A stretch of DNA of 64,000 bases from JAKANT01 sp035502095 (lineage in GTDB: Bacteria; Pseudomonadota; Gammaproteobacteria; Burkholderiales; Burkholderiaceae_F), in the NCBI GenBank assembly GCA_035502095.1, contig DATJUX010000011.1, forward strand, positions 124,001-188,000, given 5' to 3'. A program made the position numbers and the translations under genes. Positions 61,160 to 64,000 of the stretch are shown piece after piece (positions within the stretch are counted from its first letter, which is position 1; every line of letters begins with the position of its first letter). The notes below the pieces were generated by a model. That model saw only the letters and a list, made by a program, of their open reading frames with translations, was not told the DNA's origin and ran no database searches.

Positions 61160-62626
61160 ATGAACAAACCCGTCGAAGACGCCGTCATCCGCGATAGCAA
61201 GCGGCGGTACGCGGCCGGTGTCCTCAAGTACAAGCAGATGGGGTACTGGCAGCCGGACTACGAACCGAAGGACACTGACATCCTCTGCCTCTTCCGCATC
61301 ACGCCGCAGGACGGCGTCGATCCGGAAGAAGCCGCGGCGGCAGTCGCGGGCGAATCCTCGACCGCAACGTGGACCGTGGTCTGGACCGATCGCCTGACCG
61401 CGTGCGACAGCTACCGCGCCAAGGCGTACCGCTGCGACCCGGTGCCGAATCAACCGGGGCAGTACTTCGTCTGCATCGCGTACGACCTCATCCTGTTCGA
61501 GGAAGGATCGATCGCGAACCTCACGGCCTCGATCATCGGCAACGTCTTCGGCTTCAAGCCCCTGAAGGCGCTGCGCCTCGAGGACATGCGCATCCCGGTC
61601 GCGTACGTGAAGACGTTCAAGGGGCCGCCGACCGGCATCGTGGTCGAGCGCGAACGGCTCGATAAGTTCGGTCGTGCGCTGCTCGGCGCGACGATGAAAC
61701 CGAAGCTGGGGTTGTCCGGCCGCAACTACGGCCGCGTCGTCTACGAGGCCCTGAAGGGCGGACTCGACTTCACCAAGGACGACGAGAACATCAACAGCCA
61801 GCCGTTCATGCACTGGCGTGATCGATATCTCTACTGCATGGAGGCGGTCAACAAGGCCGCCGCCGCGAGCGGCGAGGTCAAGGGCCACTACCTGAACGTC
61901 ACCGCCGCGACGATCGAGGACATGTACGAGCGCGCGGAGTTCGCGAAGGAACTCGGCTCGGTGATCGTGATGATCGACCTGGTGATCGGCTACACGGCGA
62001 TCCAGTCGATCAGCAACTGGGCGCGCCGCAACGACATGATCCTGCACCTGCATCGCGCGGGACACAGCACCTACACGCGCCAGAAGAACCACGGCGTGAG
62101 CTTCCGCGTGATCAGCAAGTGGATGCGGCTCGCCGGCGTCGATCACATCCATGCCGGCACCGCGGTCGGCAAGCTCGAAGGCGATCCGCTGACGGTGCAG
62201 GGCTTCTACAACGTCTGCCGCGAGGCCTACAACAAGCAGGATCTCTCGCGCGGCCTCTTCTTCGACCAGGACTGGGCCGACCTGCGCAAGGTGATGCCGG
62301 TCGCCTCCGGCGGCATCCACGCCGGCCAGATGCACCAACTGCTCGATCTCTTCGGCGACGACGTGGTGCTGCAGTTCGGCGGCGGCACGATCGGCCATCC
62401 GGCGGGCATCCAGGCGGGCGCGATCGCCAACCGGGTCGCCCTCGAGGCGATGACGAAGGCGCGCAACGAAGGGCGCGACATCGTCAACGAAGGACCGCAG
62501 ATCCTGCGCGAAGCGGCGTCGACGTGCACGCCGCTGGCCCAGGCGCTCGAGACCTGGAAGGACGTGACCTTCAACTACACGTCCACCGATACCCCCGATT
62601 TCGTTGCAACGACCACCGCCGCGTGA
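61160..62626 (+). CDS. cbbL: RuBisCO large subunit, form IC
   Basis: Fixes CO2 on ribulose 1,5-bisphosphate. 488 residues. The catalytic Lys is K180 in MKPKLGLSGRNYG; the carbamylated Lys is K206 in GGLDFTKDDENINSQPF, 26 residues on as in other form I enzymes; the loop 6 Lys is in TAVGKLEGDPL. The N-terminus and NYGRVVYE type, and the linked cbbX, point to the red-type form IC. GGAG precedes the ATG. First gene of cbbLSX. Confidence 0.96.
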   Translation: MNKPVEDAVIRDSKRRYAAGVLKYKQMGYWQPDYEPKDTDILCLFRITPQDGVDPEEAAAAVAGESSTATWTVVWTDRLTACDSYRAKAYRCDPVPNQPGQYFVCIAYDLILFEEGSIANLTASIIGNVFGFKPLKALRLEDMRIPVAYVKTFKGPPTGIVVERERLDKFGRALLGATMKPKLGLSGRNYGRVVYEALKGGLDFTKDDENINSQPFMHWRDRYLYCMEAVNKAAAASGEVKGHYLNVTAATIEDMYERAEFAKELGSVIVMIDLVIGYTAIQSISNWARRNDMILHLHRAGHSTYTRQKNHGVSFRVISKWMRLAGVDHIHAGTAVGKLEGDPLTVQGFYNVCREAYNKQDLSRGLFFDQDWADLRKVMPVASGGIHAGQMHQLLDLFGDDVVLQFGGGTIGHPAGIQAGAIANRVALEAMTKARNEGRDIVNEGPQILREAASTCTPLAQALETWKDVTFNYTSTDTPDFVATTTAA

Positions 62627-62669
62627 AACCGATGCGCGGCCACCTCACCCCCAAGCTCGGAGACGCATC

Positions 62670-63086
62670 ATGCGACTGACCCAAGGGACGTTCTCCTTCC
62701 TTCCCGATCTCACCGACGACGAGATCCGCGCGCAGGTCGAATACGGCCTGCGCAAGGGCTGGGCCTGGTCGGTCGAGTACACGGACGATCCGCATCCGCG
62801 CAACACCTACTGGGAGATGTGGAGCCTGCCGATGTTCGACCTCAAGGATGCCGCCGGCGTGCTGTACGAGGTGAACGCGTGCCGCACCGTGCAGGGCGCC
62901 AACTACATCCGCCTGGTCGCGTTCGACGCCACGCGCGGCGTCGAGTCGATCCAGCTCGCCTTCATCGTCAACCGCCCGAAGGTCGAACCCGGATTCGCGC
63001 TCGAGCGCCAGGAAACCGCCGGCCGGCGCCTGCGCTACGCGGTGCAGCCTTACGCGACCCGTCAACCCGAGGGGGTGCGCTACTGA
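62670..63086 (+). CDS. cbbS: RuBisCO small subunit
   Basis: A 138-residue small subunit starting MRLTQGTFSFLPDLTDDEIR. FSFLPDLTDDEI, the long C-terminal extension and EYTDDPHPRNTYWEMW are typical of form IC/ID small subunits, which have a C-terminal beta-hairpin. GGAG lies nine bases before ATG 62670. 43 bases after cbbL. Confidence 0.96.
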   Translation: MRLTQGTFSFLPDLTDDEIRAQVEYGLRKGWAWSVEYTDDPHPRNTYWEMWSLPMFDLKDAAGVLYEVNACRTVQGANYIRLVAFDATRGVESIQLAFIVNRPKVEPGFALERQETAGRRLRYAVQPYATRQPEGVRY

Positions 63087-63239
63087 GTTCGCTTGCCAGC
63101 GCCCGGTCGTGCCTCTCCGCAACCGGGCCCTGTTCCGCAGCGGGATTGCCTGCCTCGTGGCGACCGTCGCGGATCCTTTTCGATTTTCCGTGCCCGCCAC
63201 GGGAACTGGAACCAGGTTCTGGAACGGATTGGGCTGCCC

Positions 63240-64000
63240 ATGAACGTCGCTGACCGACCCGCCGAAACCGCGGCGCAGATCGACCTGCAGGCGATCCTGC
63301 GCGAGGCGAACGTCGTCGACGTGCTCGACGATCTCGACCGCGAGCTGGTGGGCCTCGCACCCGTGAAGCGCCGCATCCGCGAGATTTCCGCCTTTCTCGT
63401 GGTGACACGCGCGCGCGGCCTGCTCGGGCTGGATGCGGCGACGCCCAGCCTGCACATGAGCTTCACCGGCAACCCGGGCACGGGCAAGACGACGGTCGCG
63501 CTGCGGATGGCGGCGATCCTGCACCAACTCGGCTACGTGCGCAAAGGGCATCTCGTGTCGGTGACGCGCGACGACCTGGTCGGCCAGTACATCGGCCACA
63601 CGGCACCGAAGACGAAGGAGATCCTCAAGCGGGCCATGGGCGGCGTGCTCTTCATCGACGAGGCGTACTACCTCTACCGGCCAGAGAACGAACGCGACTA
63701 CGGCCAGGAGGCGATCGAGATCCTGCTGCAGGTGATGGAGAACAACCGCGATGACCTGGTCGTGATCCTTGCCGGCTATCGGGACCGGATGGAGACGTTC
63801 TTCCGCGCCAATCCGGGCATGAGCTCGCGCATCGCGCATCACATCGACTTCCCGGACTACACGCAGGCGGAACTGCTGGCCATCGCCGAGCGCATGCTCG
63901 CCGCGATGAACTATCGCTTCGACGCTGCGGCGCGCGCCGCAATGACGGACTACATCGCGCAACGGGTGACGCAGCCACACTTCGCCAATGCGCGCTCGAT
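63240..64000 (+). CDS. cbbX: Red-type RuBisCO activase CbbX (partial)
   Basis: AAA+ motor that remodels inhibited form IC RuBisCO. 253 residues are in the window; the C-terminus lies beyond it. Walker A GNPGTGKTTVA, Walker B GVLFIDEAYYLYRP, the pore loop YIGHT and the sensor region FFRANPGMSSRIAHHIDFPDY are intact. The frame is open to the window end. A seven-base dyad (63101-63107 with 63122-63128) in the 153-base gap after cbbS may reduce expression relative to cbbLS. Confidence 0.94.
   Translation, partial: MNVADRPAETAAQIDLQAILREANVVDVLDDLDRELVGLAPVKRRIREISAFLVVTRARGLLGLDAATPSLHMSFTGNPGTGKTTVALRMAAILHQLGYVRKGHLVSVTRDDLVGQYIGHTAPKTKEILKRAMGGVLFIDEAYYLYRPENERDYGQEAIEILLQVMENNRDDLVVILAGYRDRMETFFRANPGMSSRIAHHIDFPDYTQAELLAIAERMLAAMNYRFDAAARAAMTDYIAQRVTQPHFANARS

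Overview
The window reads as chromosomal DNA of a GC-rich betaproteobacterium, most likely of the order Burkholderiales. The evidence is the very high GC content, the gene families (Bug-type solute receptor, Liv ABC transporter, PimC/PimD-type acyl-CoA dehydrogenases, PhaC/PhaZ, a KynBUA cluster) and the gene order cbbR/cbbLSX encoding a form IC RuBisCO. It would be a facultative autotroph that also oxidises fatty and aromatic acids and stores polyhydroxyalkanoate. I saw no rRNA, tRNA, CRISPR array, transposase or integrase, so this looks like core or stable accessory chromosome rather than a mobile island.

Layout. 1-12.1 kb: broken end of an unknown gene, an Hsp70-like protein with an apparent C-terminal frameshift, a small membrane protein, RNA helicase RhlE, an M24 aminopeptidase, a DsbA-family protein, a Do-like protease, an N-acetyltransferase-like protein, a VOC protein, DNA polymerase IV, two small envelope proteins and a zinc metallopeptidase. 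12.1-21.5 kb: two small unknown proteins, an Fpg-type glycosylase, a CpxP-like/response regulator/histidine kinase operon, a lone Rieske oxygenase, a universal stress protein, TcdA, a TerB-DUF697 protein and an MFS carrier. 21.6-33.7 kb: a Bug receptor, a tightly coupled EamA-MFS-ChaC-PdxH run, a NarL-type two-component pair with a 7TM kinase, a DUF72 protein, MsrA, two TPM-domain proteins, LemA and a DUF1992 protein.

33.7-37.6 kb is a tryptophan-degradation operon (flavin reductase, kynB, kynU, kynA, thioesterase). It is followed by an FHA protein and a Ser/Thr kinase of the type VI secretion regulatory type, with no secretion genes beside them. 40.4-53.4 kb is acyl-CoA and storage metabolism: glutaryl-CoA dehydrogenase, PhaC, PhaZ, a two-subunit acyl-CoA dehydrogenase, a two-domain 3-hydroxyacyl-CoA dehydrogenase, and a complete five-gene Liv-type ABC importer. 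53.4-59.6 kb holds tsaC, purK, purE, a periplasmic alkylsulfatase preceded by the decayed 3' end of a second copy, and purC. 59.6-64 kb holds dgkA overlapping cbbR, then divergent cbbL-cbbS-cbbX, the last cut by the window end.

Features that ordinary gene calling would miss: the frameshifted Hsp70 tail, the alkylsulfatase relic, a sensor kinase that seems to start at CTG, three small genes of 34-53 codons, a dispersed family of intergenic inverted repeats built on ACGCGGAT units, several convergent-gene hairpins, and a recurring TANNNTCGR motif just upstream of first genes that looks like the local -10 element. I did not find a clearly new multi-gene system. The best candidates for unexplained biology are the orphan FHA/kinase pair and the TerB-DUF697/TcdA/MFS cluster.
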